Shown in pieces: positions 21,412 through 31,186 of a stretch of DNA of 64,000 nucleotides. This stretch comes from Rhodoferax sp. (GTDB lineage Bacteria > Pseudomonadota > Gammaproteobacteria > Burkholderiales > Burkholderiaceae_C), in assembly GCA_030682475.1 (NCBI GenBank), contig JAUXOA010000028.1, positions 35,527 through 99,526 of the forward strand, read 5' to 3'. Within the stretch, counting starts at the first letter, position 1. Each line of letters begins with the position of its first letter. The notes under the pieces were generated by a model. That model was not told the DNA's origin. It did no database searches and worked only from the letters and a program-made list of their open reading frames with translations. The position numbers were made by a program, and so were the translations under genes.

Positions 21412-21798
21412 GGGGCTGCACTGGTTTCGACGTGGGTACGGAATCGCTGTGGTGCATGTCGAGCTGAATGCGCTCGTAAAACAGATTCAAACAAACTAAC
21501 TGCAAACGACGAACGTTTCGCACTCGCTGCTTAAACACCAGTGAGCCTTACAACAGCAGGCCGATGGGCTGGGCAAGGGGTTTTTAACGCAAGTTAAGGG
21601 CTCCCGGCTGTAAGGTCATACACATCGGCTGGCTCCGGGCTGGGTACCTTAACCTGGGGCGAGACAATAGGGTGCTGGCGTCCTGTGTAGCGTGTGGCTG
21701 CGCGACACAGGTGGCGAGACTCAAATCAGACCACTAAACATGTAGATCTGCTCGAAGAAGGCTTGCGGACGCGGGTTCAAATCCCGCCAGCTCCACCA
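21412..21798 (+). ncRNA. ssrA: Transfer-messenger RNA (tmRNA)
   Basis: The RNA rescues stalled ribosomes by trans-translation. The 5' end GGGGCTGCACTGGTTTCGACG and the 3' end GGTTCAAATCCCGCCAGCTCCACCA pair into the alanine tRNA-like domain with a T-loop and encoded CCA. The tag frame at 21502-21534 reads ANDERFALAA followed by TAA, the form expected in Comamonadaceae. Pseudoknot regions lie on either side of the tag. No integrase gene follows, although ssrA 3' ends are frequent integration sites. Confidence 0.97.
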
Positions 21799-21807
21799 TA
21801 CCCCTAT

Positions 21808-21834
21808 AAGTCATTGATTTTCAATGACTTATTT
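21808..21834 (+). terminator. Terminator of ssrA
   Basis: A perfect 10-bp stem AAGTCATTGA / TCAATGACTT with a TTT loop followed by ATTT begins ten bases after the CCA end. The stem is A/T-rich, so termination may be incomplete. The next 110 bases to the convergent RND gene hold nothing I recognise. Confidence 0.65.
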
Positions 21835-21943
21835 CAGCGGCAACGCTGTTTTGAGAAGAATTCCACCAAAGCGGCGCGTGTCGGTAAAAAAGGCGGGGGC
21901 GATTGACTTATGCGAACAATTCACATTGATCGTGCCTGAACCT

Positions 21944-24900
21944 TTAGTTGTTGCCCATGCGATGCTTGCCCCAAAGCACCGTAGTCTTCAGCGTCCGGTA
22001 GCCCCAGCGCAACAGCAGTAAAGCCAGCACCGCCTCCACCAGTGTCAGCACAAAGGCCACGAAGGGATTGCGACGCGCTGAACGCGCATGGAACTTGGCG
22101 ATAGCCCGGTCCCGGGTGATTTCGATGCTGTCGTAGAAAGTAGGTACCACCAAAAGGGTCAACAGCGTCGAGGTGATGGTGCCGCCGATGATGGCAATGG
22201 CCAGCGGGCGATAGAACTCGCCGCCCTCGCCGTGCCCAATCGCCACCGGCAACATGCCGGCGATCAGGGCAAAGGTGGTCATCAGGATCGGGCGCAAACG
22301 CAAGCGCCCGGCGTGCATCAGCGCCGCCTCGCGCTCGGTCCCTTGCGCCTCTTCCTTGCGTGCGCAATCCAGCAACAAGATAGCGTTTTTGGCGACCAAA
22401 CCCATCAGCATGATGACGCCAATAAAACTCATCAGATTCAGCGTGCCGCCAGTAAGTAGCAGACTGATGACGACACCAATCAGGCTCAGGGGCAAGGACA
22501 GCATCACCGCCAGCGGTGCCGTGAAGGAGCCGAACTGCATGACCAGAATCAGGTACATCAGACCAATGCCCATCACCAGTGCAGTGGCCATCTCGGTGAA
22601 CAACTCCTTTTGATCACGCGCCGTGCCCCCCAGTTCAATGCCGTAACCGCTGGGGAACTCGATCATTTTGGCAATTTTCATGGCATCTGCAGTCACTTCG
22701 CCGGCCGAGCGCCCCTGCACGTTGGCCGACACAGCGATCATGCGTTTGCCGTCCTGGTGCTGAATCTGCGCCGGGCCCTTGCCCATGGTCACGGTCGCTA
22801 TCTGACTCAAGGGCACCATCAGGCCAGTGCCACCACTGACGGCAATCGGCAGATGTTCGATATTGGCGGCACTAACGCGGTCATCCGGGTGCAGGCGCAC
22901 GGCCACGTCGCGCGCTTCACCGGTGGGGTCAACCCAGTCGCCGACCTCGATGCCGGCAAAAGCCACCCGCAGCGCCTGGGCTGCATCGGCCACCGAGATA
23001 CCCAGCGAATTGGCCAGTCCGCGGTTGAGTTCAATTCGGAGCTCGTCTTTAGGGTCCCGCTCTGACAGCCCCACGTCCACTGCACCTGGAACCTGGCGCA
23101 GTTGTTCCATGAAGGCGCTGGTGATGGCCATGAGGCGGCGTGAATCGGGACCGGAGAACTGGATCTGCACCGGCTTGCGTACGCCATTATTCAGATCGTC
23201 CAGCACCACGAATTCGGCCCCCACGAGCCGCGCCAACTCGCGCCGCAAATCCACGGCAATGTCAGCCGCCGAGCGCTGGCGCTGGGTGCTCTTGCCGATG
23301 TCGACAAAGATGCGACCGCCACCCGCCGTGACATTGCTGTTGGTGGCCACGGTCTCGGGCAGCGTGCGGGCCAGTTCGGCGGCGCTTTCCACCTTGAGAC
23401 GGGCGTATTCCAGGCTGGCGCTCGACGGCGTGCGCACCTCGATCGCTAGCGTGCCGCCGTCCGACGCCGGCAGAAAACTTGAGCCGCCAAATTTGAGGTG
23501 CAAGGCGATCGCAGCCACCAGACTGAGAACCGCAATCGCGGCCATCCAGCGGCGGTGCTGCAAGGCCCAGGCAATGACTCGGCCGTAGCGGTCGGCCTGA
23601 TGATCGAACCAGGTGTTGAAGCGCGCCAGCCACAAGCCCAATCCCCGGCGGGGCTGTTGCTGCTGGGCCACCGGGTCACCCCAGTAGGCCGACAGCATCG
23701 GGTCCAGCGTAAAGGAAATAAACAGGCTGACCAGCACCGAGCTGGCAACCGTCAGCGCGAACGGCCGGAACCACTCACCGGCGCCGCCACCCATGAAGGC
23801 CACCGGAATGAACACAGCGATGATGGAGAAGGTGGTGGCAGCCACGGCCAGACCGATTTCGCGGGTGCCCTCTCTGGCCGCCGTAAGCCGGTCTGAACCC
23901 ATGGCCATGTGCCGCACGATGTTTTCGCGCACCACAATGGCGTCGTCGATCAGCACACCAATCGCCAGCGACAGGCCCAAGAGGGTCATGAAGTTCAGGG
24001 TGAAACCACTCAGCCAGACCGCGATGAAGGCGGCGATCACCGAGGTCGGCAGACTCAGGGCCGTGATCAGGGTGGAGCGCCAGGAGTTTAAAAAAGCGTA
24101 CACCACAAAGATCGTCAGCAGCGCGCCAAACAGCAGCGCTTCGATCACGTTGTTGAGGTTGCTTTGCGCCTCTTTGCCGCCGTCGCGTGTCACCTCCAGC
24201 GTCGTGCCCGGTGGCAGCGTCTTGTTGATTTCAGTCATCAGACTGCGCACCTTGTTGGCCACCGTGACGGTGCTGGCTTCGCGCGAACGCACGACGGACA
24301 GCCCCACATTCGGATTGCCGTTGCGCACGCTCAAGCTCGAGAGCTCGGCAAAGCCGTCAGCGATGCTGGCGACCTGACCGAGGCGAACCACCTCGGGCCC
24401 GCGGCGGCGAATCACTATCTGCTCGAACTCGGCTGGTGACTCGATGCGCCCGATCAGGCGGATGCTTTGCTCCTGTAGCGCGCCGGTGACGCGCCCCACC
24501 GGCGAGGTGGTGTTCTGGCTGCGCAGCGCCGCCACCACGTCGATCACGGCAATGTTGTACTCGCGCAATTTCTCGGAGCGCAACAATACGCTCAACTCGC
24601 GGCGCAGCGCGCCCGAGACGTTGACCACCGCAACCCCCTCGATGGCGCGCAGGCGGTTGGCCAGATCATCCTCGGCCAGCCGCGAAATAGCGGCATGGCT
24701 GAGGGTTTTGGATGACAGGGCGAGCTGCATGATGGGCTGCGCCGACGGGTCGGCCCGGCGCAATATGGGCTCGCGCATTTCCACCGGCAGCTTGTAGCGC
24801 ACCGAGGCAATCGCGTTGCGCACCTCATCGGAGGCCTCGATCATGTTCTTCTTGAAGTTGAACAAAATGACAATGCTGGCGATGCTTTCGCTGGCGGTGG

Positions 24901-25144
24901 CGCGGATTTGATAAACGCCCGAGATGCTTTGCAGCGATTTCTCGACGCGGTTGATGATTTCGCGCTCCACTGTCTCCGGCGAGGCCCCGGGGTAGGGTAT
25001 GTTGATGACCAGCACCGGGTTCTGGACATCGGGAATTTCATTGACGCGCAGCTTCTTGAGTGCCAGCAAACCCAACAACATCAACGCAATGATGATGACC
25101 ACCATCGCGACCGGCCGGCGGATGCTGAAGTCGGAAAGAAACAT
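21944..25144 (-). CDS. RND efflux transporter, HAE1/AcrB family
   Basis: Inner-membrane proton-driven pump component of a tripartite efflux system (1066 residues, the usual AcrB length). It starts FLSDFSIRRPVAMVVIIIALMLLG (first membrane helix), has two large periplasmic loops, and the proton-relay Asp pair in GVLIDDAIVVREN. The C-terminal repeat carries MGLVAKNAILLLD with the relay Lys. The adaptor gene ends two bases upstream. No outer-membrane channel gene is adjacent, so it probably shares a TolC-like channel. The substrate is unknown; the family covers drugs, solvents and other organics. Confidence 0.93.
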   Translation of the reverse strand: MFLSDFSIRRPVAMVVIIIALMLLGLLALKKLRVNEIPDVQNPVLVINIPYPGASPETVEREIINRVEKSLQSISGVYQIRATASESIASIVILFNFKKNMIEASDEVRNAIASVRYKLPVEMREPILRRADPSAQPIMQLALSSKTLSHAAISRLAEDDLANRLRAIEGVAVVNVSGALRRELSVLLRSEKLREYNIAVIDVVAALRSQNTTSPVGRVTGALQEQSIRLIGRIESPAEFEQIVIRRRGPEVVRLGQVASIADGFAELSSLSVRNGNPNVGLSVVRSREASTVTVANKVRSLMTEINKTLPPGTTLEVTRDGGKEAQSNLNNVIEALLFGALLTIFVVYAFLNSWRSTLITALSLPTSVIAAFIAVWLSGFTLNFMTLLGLSLAIGVLIDDAIVVRENIVRHMAMGSDRLTAAREGTREIGLAVAATTFSIIAVFIPVAFMGGGAGEWFRPFALTVASSVLVSLFISFTLDPMLSAYWGDPVAQQQQPRRGLGLWLARFNTWFDHQADRYGRVIAWALQHRRWMAAIAVLSLVAAIALHLKFGGSSFLPASDGGTLAIEVRTPSSASLEYARLKVESAAELARTLPETVATNSNVTAGGGRIFVDIGKSTQRQRSAADIAVDLRRELARLVGAEFVVLDDLNNGVRKPVQIQFSGPDSRRLMAITSAFMEQLRQVPGAVDVGLSERDPKDELRIELNRGLANSLGISVADAAQALRVAFAGIEVGDWVDPTGEARDVAVRLHPDDRVSAANIEHLPIAVSGGTGLMVPLSQIATVTMGKGPAQIQHQDGKRMIAVSANVQGRSAGEVTADAMKIAKMIEFPSGYGIELGGTARDQKELFTEMATALVMGIGLMYLILVMQFGSFTAPLAVMLSLPLSLIGVVISLLLTGGTLNLMSFIGVIMLMGLVAKNAILLLDCARKEEAQGTEREAALMHAGRLRLRPILMTTFALIAGMLPVAIGHGEGGEFYRPLAIAIIGGTITSTLLTLLVVPTFYDSIEITRDRAIAKFHARSARRNPFVAFVLTLVEAVLALLLLRWGYRTLKTTVLWGKHRMGNN

Positions 25145-25146
25145 GC

Positions 25147-26271
25147 TTACTTGCCCGTTCCAGAGGCGGCCGGCTGAACGCCGGGTGCAGCAGATTGGAA
25201 TTGCACTTTCTGGCCGTCCTTGAGGGCAGAAGTGGGGTTGCGAATCAATTTGTCACCTTCATTCAATCCGCTGCGCAGCACAAAATCGCCTTGGCGAGGA
25301 TCGCGTTCGCCCAGCTCCAGCACGACCTTTTGCACGCTGCTGTCCTTGACGCGCCAGGCAATAGCCTGGTCGCCTTCGCGGACCACGGCCATGGCCGGAA
25401 CCATCAGGCCGGATTTGCTCACCGCCTCAATCCGGCCTTCCGCATAAAGACCAGCCAGTTGCGGCTGCTTGTCATTGGCAAATTCCACCAGCACTTCGAC
25501 CTGGCGCGTGTTCGCATTGGCCGACGGATTGATGCGTTTGACAGTCCCTGCGAACTCCTGTGGCCCGTAACCATTGACCCGAAAAATCACTGCCTGGTCG
25601 ATCAGGACTGAACCAATGGCATCGGCCGACACCAGCCCTTCAAAGCGCAGGCTGGCCGGGTCGATCACCTTGAGCAGTTCCTTGCCCGTCTGGGCGGTGT
25701 CACCCGCCGACACCTTGCGCTCGCTCACGACGCCGTCAAACGGTGCCCGCGAGAGCGTGCGCTCCAGTTGCTGGCGCGCCTGTGCGGCACGCGTTCTGGC
25801 CGCAGACAGGTCGCTCTGGGCGTTGTTGCGGCGGATTTCTGCATCTTCGAGTTGCTGGGTTGAGGCCATGCCGGACTCGCGCAAGGTCTTCTGCCGCTGC
25901 AACTGCCGCTCGGTTTGCTCAAAAGACTGGCCGACGGCGCGTACCGCCTCTTCGGCGGAGGCCAGACTGTCGCGGATCACGCTGTCATCCAGGCGCACCA
26001 ACAGCTCGCCGCGGCGGACACGATCGCCATTGTCTTTCAAAACCTGCAATACCACTGCGGATACTTCAGCCCGCAAGTCGGCACGGCGCTGGGGTTGAAT
26101 CGAGCCGGTGATGAGCGGGCCTGATGAAAGAGCGCCGCTCTGCACTGTGACCAGGTCTTCCGGACTGATCAGAAGCGTCTGTTGGGCGGTGGCAGGAGTT
26201 GCGGATTCCGGCGCCTTGGAGCAGGCCTGCAAGAGCAGGGCCACGGCCAACGCAGCAGTCAATCGGTTCAT
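25147..26271 (-). CDS. RND efflux periplasmic adaptor (membrane fusion protein)
   Basis: Lipoprotein adaptor that links the RND pump to an outer-membrane channel (374 residues). The signal peptide ends in the lipobox LLLQAC (Cys17). The body has a lipoyl-like half (LRAEVSAVVLQVLKDNGDRVRRGELLVRLDD), a helical hairpin (about 110-170) and the second lipoyl half (APFDGVVSERKVSAGDTAQTG). The ATG at 26271 has AAGGAGG ahead of it; the frame stays open to 26358 but that part does not look translated. It is cotranscribed with the pump gene two bases downstream. Confidence 0.93.
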   Translation of the reverse strand: MNRLTAALAVALLLQACSKAPESATPATAQQTLLISPEDLVTVQSGALSSGPLITGSIQPQRRADLRAEVSAVVLQVLKDNGDRVRRGELLVRLDDSVIRDSLASAEEAVRAVGQSFEQTERQLQRQKTLRESGMASTQQLEDAEIRRNNAQSDLSAARTRAAQARQQLERTLSRAPFDGVVSERKVSAGDTAQTGKELLKVIDPASLRFEGLVSADAIGSVLIDQAVIFRVNGYGPQEFAGTVKRINPSANANTRQVEVLVEFANDKQPQLAGLYAEGRIEAVSKSGLMVPAMAVVREGDQAIAWRVKDSSVQKVVLELGERDPRQGDFVLRSGLNEGDKLIRNPTSALKDGQKVQFQSAAPGVQPAASGTGK

Positions 26272-26323
26272 GCTGAAGCCTCCTTGGGGCACGATGTATT
26301 TTTTATTCCACTGGCCTGATGAC

Positions 26324-28000
26324 TCAAGCGGATGCAGCGAAGCCGCGTGGAATGGCACTCAGCAACTGCTGTGTATAGGGGTGTTGTGGCCGGGCATAGA
26401 TTTCTTCGGCGCTGCCGCGTTCGACAATTTCGCCCTGGTTCATCACCAAAATCTCGTCGGCCATGTACTTCACCACCGCCAGGTCGTGGCTGATGAAGAC
26501 ATAGGTCAGGCCGAATTCTTCCTGCAAGTCCAGCAGCAGATTCAGCACGGTGGCCTGCACGCTCACGTCCAGCGCGCTCACGCTTTCGTCGCAGACGATG
26601 ATCTCGGGCTGCATCGTCAAGCAGCGCGCAATCGCGATACGCTGACGCTGGCCGCCGGAGAACTCATGCGGGTATTTGCCAAACGCATCACGGGTCAAGC
26701 CTACTTTTTCGATCAGGGCCAGTGCTTTGCGCGCGCGCTCGTTCTCGTCCTTGCCGATGCCGTGAATGCGCATCGGCTCAATCAGGATCTGAGCGACGGT
26801 GAAGCGCGGGTTCAGGCTGGCGTAGGGGTTCTGGAAAATAATCTGGATGCGGCTGCGGTAGACCCGCATCTGGGCGGCGCTCAGTGTTGCCAGGTCAATG
26901 CCCTCGAAAATGATGCTGCCGGCGGTGGCGTCGGTCAGGCGCGTCAGCATCATGCCCACGGTCGTCTTGCCGGAGCCCGATTCGCCCACCACGCCCAGCG
27001 TGCGACCCTTGTGCAGGAAGAAGTCGGCCTGCTTGACGGCACTGAACACGCGGCGCTTGAACAGGCCGGTCTTGAGCGTGTAGTCTTTGCGCAGGCCCTT
27101 GACCTCGATCAGAGCCGGGCCGCTGATGGGTGCGCAAACGCGTTGCTCGGTGATCGGGGGGCGCTTGTTCACGATGTCGTCAATCACCGCCAGCCGACGC
27201 GGACGCGAGTCCAGCCGCGGCCGACAAGCCAGCAGCGCCTGGGTGTAGGCATCAAGCGGGGCATTGAAGATACGGGCCACGTCGCCCGCTTCGCGCACTT
27301 CACCGCTGCGCATCACAACCACCTGGCTGGAGATTTCACCGACCAGGCCGAGGTCATGGCTGATGAACAAAATGCTCATCTTCTGGCGCTCCTGCAGGCG
27401 CGCCAGCAGTTCCATGATCTGCCGTTGCACCGTCACATCAAGGGCTGTGGTGGGCTCATCGGCAATCAGCAGCTTGGGCTCGCAGGCAATCGCCATCGCA
27501 ATCATCACGCGCTGCTGCTGTCCGCCCGAGAGTTCGTGCGGGTAGGATTTCAGCCGTTCCCTGGGGTTGGGGATGCCGACCTCGGTCATCAACTCCAGCG
27601 TGCGGTCCAGCGCCTGGCGGGCGTTCAATTTCAGGTGAATACGCAGCACCTCGGCGATCTGCTCGCCCACCGTGAACACCGGGTTGAGCGAGCTCATGGG
27701 CTCCTGAAACACCACCGAGATGTCCTTACCGCGCAAACGACGCATGTCCTCAATAGGAACCCCCAACAGGTCAATCCCGTTGTAGAGTACTTTGCTGCGG
27801 GCATCAACGATGGCATTTTCGGGCAGCAGGCGCACGATGCTCATGGCACTCACAGTCTTGCCGCTGCCGGACTCACCGACCAAGGCGACCGTCGTGTTGG
27901 CCGGGATATCAAAGCTCACGCCCCTGACCGCCTCGGTGGTGTCGGTCTTGCTCATGCGAAAGGACACGCGCAGGTCCTGTACGCTAATCAATGGACTCAT
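26324..28000 (-). CDS. Fused dual-ATPase subunit of a peptide-type ABC transporter
   Basis: Oligopeptide/dipeptide ABC transporter ATPase with two nucleotide-binding domains in one chain (558 residues), as in E. coli YejF. Domain 1 has Walker A GESGSGKT (42-49), signature LSGGQQQR (157-164) and Walker B LLIADEP. Domain 2 has Walker A GESGSGKT (339-346), signature FSGGQRQR and Walker B IIVCDES. The second Walker B thus ends in DES rather than DEP. It follows the two permease genes; no substrate-binding protein gene is adjacent. Confidence 0.93.
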   Translation of the reverse strand: MSPLISVQDLRVSFRMSKTDTTEAVRGVSFDIPANTTVALVGESGSGKTVSAMSIVRLLPENAIVDARSKVLYNGIDLLGVPIEDMRRLRGKDISVVFQEPMSSLNPVFTVGEQIAEVLRIHLKLNARQALDRTLELMTEVGIPNPRERLKSYPHELSGGQQQRVMIAMAIACEPKLLIADEPTTALDVTVQRQIMELLARLQERQKMSILFISHDLGLVGEISSQVVVMRSGEVREAGDVARIFNAPLDAYTQALLACRPRLDSRPRRLAVIDDIVNKRPPITEQRVCAPISGPALIEVKGLRKDYTLKTGLFKRRVFSAVKQADFFLHKGRTLGVVGESGSGKTTVGMMLTRLTDATAGSIIFEGIDLATLSAAQMRVYRSRIQIIFQNPYASLNPRFTVAQILIEPMRIHGIGKDENERARKALALIEKVGLTRDAFGKYPHEFSGGQRQRIAIARCLTMQPEIIVCDESVSALDVSVQATVLNLLLDLQEEFGLTYVFISHDLAVVKYMADEILVMNQGEIVERGSAEEIYARPQHPYTQQLLSAIPRGFAASA

Positions 28001-28010
28001 GGTCGGTTTC

Positions 28011-28043
28011 CTATTCAGTTGGGGACAGAGCTGGTTCGCCTAG
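28011..28043. repeat. Copy of the dispersed GCGAACAAGCTCTGTCCCCAACT repeat, inverted
   Basis: Read on the minus strand, GGCGAACCAGCTCTGTCCCCAA is a near match to the repeat at 36006-36030. It fills the gap between the permease stop and the ATPase gene, so it would be transcribed within the operon. Its last three bases overlap the permease stop codon region. Confidence 0.5.
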
Positions 28044-29098
28044 CGTAGTTTGGGGTCGAGCGCATCGCGCAAGGCATCGGTCAGCAGCGCGAAAGCGGTG
28101 ACGAAGGCGGCCATGAAGGTGGTGGCAGCCACCAGTTGCCACCACTTGCCCAGGACCAGTTCGGTCTGGGCCTCTGACAGCATGGTGCCCCAACTGACCA
28201 TGTCAATTGGAACGCCCAAGCCAAGAAAGGACAGAATCACCTCGGCCTTGATGAAGCCGACCACGTGCAGGCTCAACTGGACCAGCACCACGTGGCTGAT
28301 GTTGGGCAGGATGTGGGTGAACATGCGCGAAGCGTGCGAAGCGCCGATGGCCTCAGCCGCCCGCACGTACTCGCGCGAGCGGTGCTTCATGTATTCGGCG
28401 CGCACCAGCCGGTAAATGCCGGTCCAGCCGACCAGGCTCAGGATGATGACCACGGTCCAGACGCCGCTGCCCAGCGTGCCCGCCAGCGGGCCCGACTTGA
28501 GCACGGCCGCCAGCGCGAACACCAGCAGGATGTAGGGAATGGCGGTGAACACGTTGTAAACCCACTCCAGCAAGTCACCCACCCGCCCGCCAAAATAACC
28601 GCCGATGGCGCCCAGGATGGTGCCGATCAGGGTGGCAAACAAGGCGGCCGCCAGTCCGACTGTGATGGAGACCTGCGCGCCCTTGATCACTTTGCTGAGG
28701 ACGTCGCGGCCCAATTGGTCACCGCCAAAAGGCAAGGTGTCGGACTTTTCCGTGGTCGTGGTCTTGAATTGGGCGGCACGCTGCTGCCATTCCTGGTAGC
28801 GCGGCGCCAGCGGATCGACGTCGCTGATGTCCACATTCGGCCCGGCGATGGTGTCGACCACGGCGGTCTGCGAGCCGTCGGTGATTTTGCCCACGAAGTG
28901 CGGTGGCGCAAACGGCGTGCCGACCTCCTTTTGCCAGTTACTGGCAACCAGGCCAAGCTGGGCCAGCAGCACCAGCACAATGAAGAACAGTGTCACATAC
29001 AGCGACACCATGCCGACCCGGTCAGTTTTGAGGCGGCTCCAGGCCTGCGCCCAGACGCCGGGCGATTTGGGCAGGGCCTGCAAAATATCGGTCGTCAT
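28040..29098 (-). CDS. ABC transporter permease, DppC/YejE type
   Basis: Second membrane subunit of the peptide-type ABC importer (352 residues). An N-terminal helix (about 30-53) precedes a periplasmic insert of about 100 residues and then five more helices. The EAA loop for ATPase contact is visible in EYVRAAEAIGASHASRMFTHILPN. Its ATG overlaps the stop of the other permease gene by four bases. Both the order of genes and the single fused ATPase resemble the yejBEF arrangement. Confidence 0.92.
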   Translation of the reverse strand: MTTDILQALPKSPGVWAQAWSRLKTDRVGMVSLYVTLFFIVLVLLAQLGLVASNWQKEVGTPFAPPHFVGKITDGSQTAVVDTIAGPNVDISDVDPLAPRYQEWQQRAAQFKTTTTEKSDTLPFGGDQLGRDVLSKVIKGAQVSITVGLAAALFATLIGTILGAIGGYFGGRVGDLLEWVYNVFTAIPYILLVFALAAVLKSGPLAGTLGSGVWTVVIILSLVGWTGIYRLVRAEYMKHRSREYVRAAEAIGASHASRMFTHILPNISHVVLVQLSLHVVGFIKAEVILSFLGLGVPIDMVSWGTMLSEAQTELVLGKWWQLVAATTFMAAFVTAFALLTDALRDALDPKLR

Positions 29099-30033
29099 TT
29101 CAGGGTCACTCTCGGGTCAACAAATTTGTACAAGACATCGGTGATCAGGTTGATCACCATCGTCAGCGCGGCCAGATAGACCGTGGCGGCCTGAATGACG
29201 GGATAGTCACTGCGATTCACGGCGGTCAGAATCTCGCGGCCCAAACCGGGAATCGAGAAGAAAACTTCGATCAGAAAGGAGCCGATGAATACGCCCGGCA
29301 AGCTGGTGCCGACGTTGGTCAGAATCGGAATCATGGCGTTACGCAGCACATGTTTGAGCAGAATGACGTTTTCCGTGACGCCTTTTGCGCGCGCGGTGCG
29401 AACATAGTCCTGACTGATTTCATCCAGGAAAAAACTGCGGTACAGCCGCGTCTGCGGCGCCAGACTGACCAATACCGCCAGAAACACCGGCAGCGGCGCA
29501 TAGGTCACCAGGTTGGTCCAGACGCTGTTGCTCCAGCCCTGCACCGGGAACCAGCCCAGCACAAAGCCAAACAGATACTGGCCGACGATGATATAGACCA
29601 GAAAACTCACCGACAGCGCGACGGTGGTGATGACCATGATGGCCCGATCCGTCAGGCTGCCGCGCACATAGGCCACCGCCAGGCCGGCGATGATGGCCAG
29701 CACCACTTCGAGCAGCAGGATCGGAATCATGATGGTCAGCGTGGCCGGCAGGCGGGTGGCGAAAATGGTGGCGATGGACTCATTGGTGGTCCAGCTCTTG
29801 CCCCAGTTGAAGGTGAAGATCTGCTGGATGAAGACCCAGAGCTGTTCCCACACCGACTTGTCCAGGCCCAGTTGCGCCCGCAGCGAGGCGATCCGCTCGG
29901 GCGAGGACTTCAGGCCAGCCATGATCTCGACCGGATCACCACCGAAGAACTTGAACAGAAAGAAAATAAGCAGGATCACGCCCAACAGGGTGGGGACCAT
30001 TTGCCAGATGCGTCGCAGGATATAAGAAAACAT
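29095..30033 (-). CDS. ABC transporter permease, DppB/YejB type
   Basis: First membrane subunit of the importer (312 residues, six predicted helices). The family N-terminus MFSYILRRIWQMVPTLLGV is present, and the EAA motif is visible in DYVRTARAKGVTENVILLKHVLRNA. It begins the three-gene operon. The 143-base gap to the divergent metallopeptidase gene holds the probable promoters; I cannot place them with confidence. A yejA-like binding protein is not in this window. Confidence 0.92.
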   Translation of the reverse strand: MFSYILRRIWQMVPTLLGVILLIFFLFKFFGGDPVEIMAGLKSSPERIASLRAQLGLDKSVWEQLWVFIQQIFTFNWGKSWTTNESIATIFATRLPATLTIMIPILLLEVVLAIIAGLAVAYVRGSLTDRAIMVITTVALSVSFLVYIIVGQYLFGFVLGWFPVQGWSNSVWTNLVTYAPLPVFLAVLVSLAPQTRLYRSFFLDEISQDYVRTARAKGVTENVILLKHVLRNAMIPILTNVGTSLPGVFIGSFLIEVFFSIPGLGREILTAVNRSDYPVIQAATVYLAALTMVINLITDVLYKFVDPRVTLK

Positions 30034-30176
30034 AGTGTGTTTGACTTGGGGGAAACGCCGATGGATTTATTATCGGGGGTGAACAGGTTTTCTTCAATAC
30101 TCCGCTACTGCTTTTAGAAGATGATCAATATCTGCCTGCAAAAAAAGCTACCGAAGCGAAGGTAAACTGCCCGTTC

Positions 30177-31145
30177 ATGCGCAGCCTGTTGCAATTCACG
30201 CTCGATCTGTTTGATCCCGAACCCCCGGCGTGGCCTCCTGCTCGTGTGCTAGCCGCACCAGCGCCGAAAATCGCAGGTCCTGAGGGGTCAAATAGGCCTA
30301 AAACCTGCGTCGATAGTGCGCAAGGCGTTACTGAATCAAAAGCGGGCGAGGCGTCGTTACTCCCCGGCTCACTGCCTGATGCCATCGCACCGCTTGCGTT
30401 TCGTCACCCCCGCGCCAACCGGGAGTCGCGCCTGTGCGACGCGCTGGTAGCGTATGAATTCAAACGTGGCAAGCGGCGCACCATTGGTTTTGTTGTTGGG
30501 CCCGATGGCTTGGTGGTGAGCGCGCCCAAATGGGTGCCACTGTATGAGGTGGATGCTGCCGTGCAGGAAAAATCGCACTGGATCATCCGCAAGCTGGGCG
30601 AAACGCGGGAGCGTCACGAGCGTTTGACCGCCAACCGCATCGAATGGCGTGACGGCAGCCGTTTTCCTTTTCTGGGCGCGCCGGTGACGGTGGTGTTGAA
30701 TTCGCGGCACGCCTTTGGCGGCGCAGGTGCAGAACTCAAGACCGATGCGCCATGCCTGAGCCTGCAGCTTGGCCTGCCGCACAGTGCCACGCCGGAGCAA
30801 ATCCGTGACACCGTGCAGGCTTGGCTGATGCGCCAGGCCAGGCGGGTCTTTATCGAGCGGCTGGATCACTTTGCGCCGCAGTTGCAGGTGCAGTGGCGCA
30901 AGTTGTCACTCAGCAATGCCGGTACGCGCTGGGGCAGTGCCGGTATCGACGGCGCCATCCGGCTCAACTGGCGCCTGATTCATTTCAGGTCGCCCGTCAT
31001 TGACTATGTGGTGGCACATGAGCTCAGCCATTTGCGCGTGATGGACCACAGCCCGCGTTTTTGGGACACGGTGCGTTCGGTTGTGCCTGATTACGCCGCA
31101 CTGCGCGGGCAGCTCAAGGACGAGGCGGTGCCGCGCTGGGCTTAG
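30177..31145 (+). CDS. YgjP-like (DUF45/SprT-type) metallopeptidase
   Basis: The 322-residue protein has a poorly conserved N-terminal 80 residues and a YgjP-type domain. The zinc site is HELSHLRVMDH (about 276-286; HExxH plus a third His), and the preceding KLSLSNAGTRWGSAG motif is typical of the family. Some members act on UTP or in protein turnover, so the substrate here is uncertain. The ATG at 30177 is the first good start. It is divergent from the ABC transporter operon. Confidence 0.85.
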   Translation: MRSLLQFTLDLFDPEPPAWPPARVLAAPAPKIAGPEGSNRPKTCVDSAQGVTESKAGEASLLPGSLPDAIAPLAFRHPRANRESRLCDALVAYEFKRGKRRTIGFVVGPDGLVVSAPKWVPLYEVDAAVQEKSHWIIRKLGETRERHERLTANRIEWRDGSRFPFLGAPVTVVLNSRHAFGGAGAELKTDAPCLSLQLGLPHSATPEQIRDTVQAWLMRQARRVFIERLDHFAPQLQVQWRKLSLSNAGTRWGSAGIDGAIRLNWRLIHFRSPVIDYVVAHELSHLRVMDHSPRFWDTVRSVVPDYAALRGQLKDEAVPRWA

Positions 31146-31186
31146 CGCCTGTGCACAGCGACAAGCGGTTCCCCACAGAAGGCAAT

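Noticed and set aside
21694..21906. Open frame across the tmRNA 3' end
   Set aside because: It lies within ssrA and its terminator, which explain the sequence.
21799..21943. Integrative element attachment at the ssrA 3' end
   Set aside because: No integrase, no repeat of the ssrA 3' end and no foreign-looking genes follow; the next gene is a chromosomal-type RND pump.
26108..28048. 646-residue open frame antisense to the ABC ATPase and adaptor genes
   Set aside because: Composition (His, Gln, Ala, Arg) and absence of any domain mark it as a shadow of the well-supported minus-strand genes.
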